The notes beneath the pieces are model-generated. The model was not told the origin of the DNA. It searched no databases and saw nothing but the letters and a program-made list of their open reading frames with translations. The translations under genes and the position numbers were made by a program. From positions 33,987 through 97,986 of the forward strand of contig NZ_SIXI01000009.1 of the NCBI RefSeq assembly GCF_004310865.1: a stretch of 64,000 bases of DNA. The letters run 5' to 3'. Positions 63,897 through 64,000 of this stretch are shown piece by piece. This DNA comes from Aquabacterium lacunae (GTDB lineage: Bacteria > Pseudomonadota > Gammaproteobacteria > Burkholderiales > Burkholderiaceae_C). How positions within the stretch are numbered: the stretch's first letter is position 1; every line of letters begins with the position of its first letter.

Positions 63897-64000
63897 GCCA
63901 GGCGTCACGTCCAAAACTGAGCCACTAGGTTGACGAAGAAGCGGACTGCTCGGATGTGGATAAGTCTACTGTCTGGTCGGCTCCTTTGGGTGTTTTGCTA
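63874..64000. mobile_element. Left end of an IS21-like insertion sequence (cut by window)
   Basis: The cdiA homology ends at 63873 and the next bases are TGTTGAATC, a TG-initiated terminus. Inside lie two 20-bp subterminal repeats at 63881-63900 and 63905-63924 that agree at 18 positions and share CAAAACTGAGCCA. Terminal TG plus short internal repeats is the end structure of IS21-family elements. The transposase genes are outside the window, so the family call is tentative. Confidence 0.6.

Overview
The window is chromosomal DNA from a GC-rich betaproteobacterium. RpoB/RpoC sequence type, the puu/pot polyamine genes, the DUF3138-like porin, the GshA type and the PEP-CTERM protein all point to Burkholderiales, most likely Comamonadaceae or a close relative. 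The family is an inference; no rRNA or tRNA gene is visible to settle it.

Layout. (1) 1-7353, minus strand: a polyamine operon reading puuD, puuA, potF, potG, potH, potI and a porin-like gene cut by the left edge. It takes up putrescine and feeds it into the gamma-glutamyl pathway; a PuuB-like oxidase lies apart at 31758-33092. (2) 7644-17555, plus strand: an orphan type VI secretion island with VgrG, a DUF4123 adaptor, a VasX-like effector and its membrane immunity protein. These are followed by a K+ channel, a detached copy of the effector's C-terminal tail and a second immunity gene. The second cassette is flanked by a 29-bp near-perfect direct repeat derived from the 3' end of dps. (3) 17649-22561: a redox and sulfur-stress block (dps, TSUP permease, DUF2892 protein, persulfide-dioxygenase-like hydrolase, katG). 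Its central divergent promoters are superimposed on one perfect palindrome. (4) 22692-40668: housekeeping and surface genes, including an alpha/beta hydrolase, HNH protein, thioesterase, LpxH-like phosphatase, two coupled glycosyltransferases, a LonN-domain protein, MFS exporter, MTA/SAH nucleosidase, gshA, a DODA-type dioxygenase, a TolC-like lipoprotein with a multicopper oxidase, and a PEP-CTERM protein. (5) 40745-49132, minus strand: rpoB-rpoC with a clear terminator. rplJ/rplL are not next to rpoB. (6) 49636-64000, plus strand: a two-partner secretion / contact-dependent inhibition locus. It has a TpsB transporter, a 3500-residue CdiA-like exoprotein with a nuclease-like C-terminus, an Imm49-like immunity gene and a small membrane protein. 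A recent 552-bp duplicated cdiA fragment then stops exactly where an IS21-like end begins.

The strongest candidates for new biology are the two interbacterial-competition regions and the symmetric promoter-operator at 19346-19382. The competition regions show duplicated or shuffled toxin-immunity modules with visible recombination scars.
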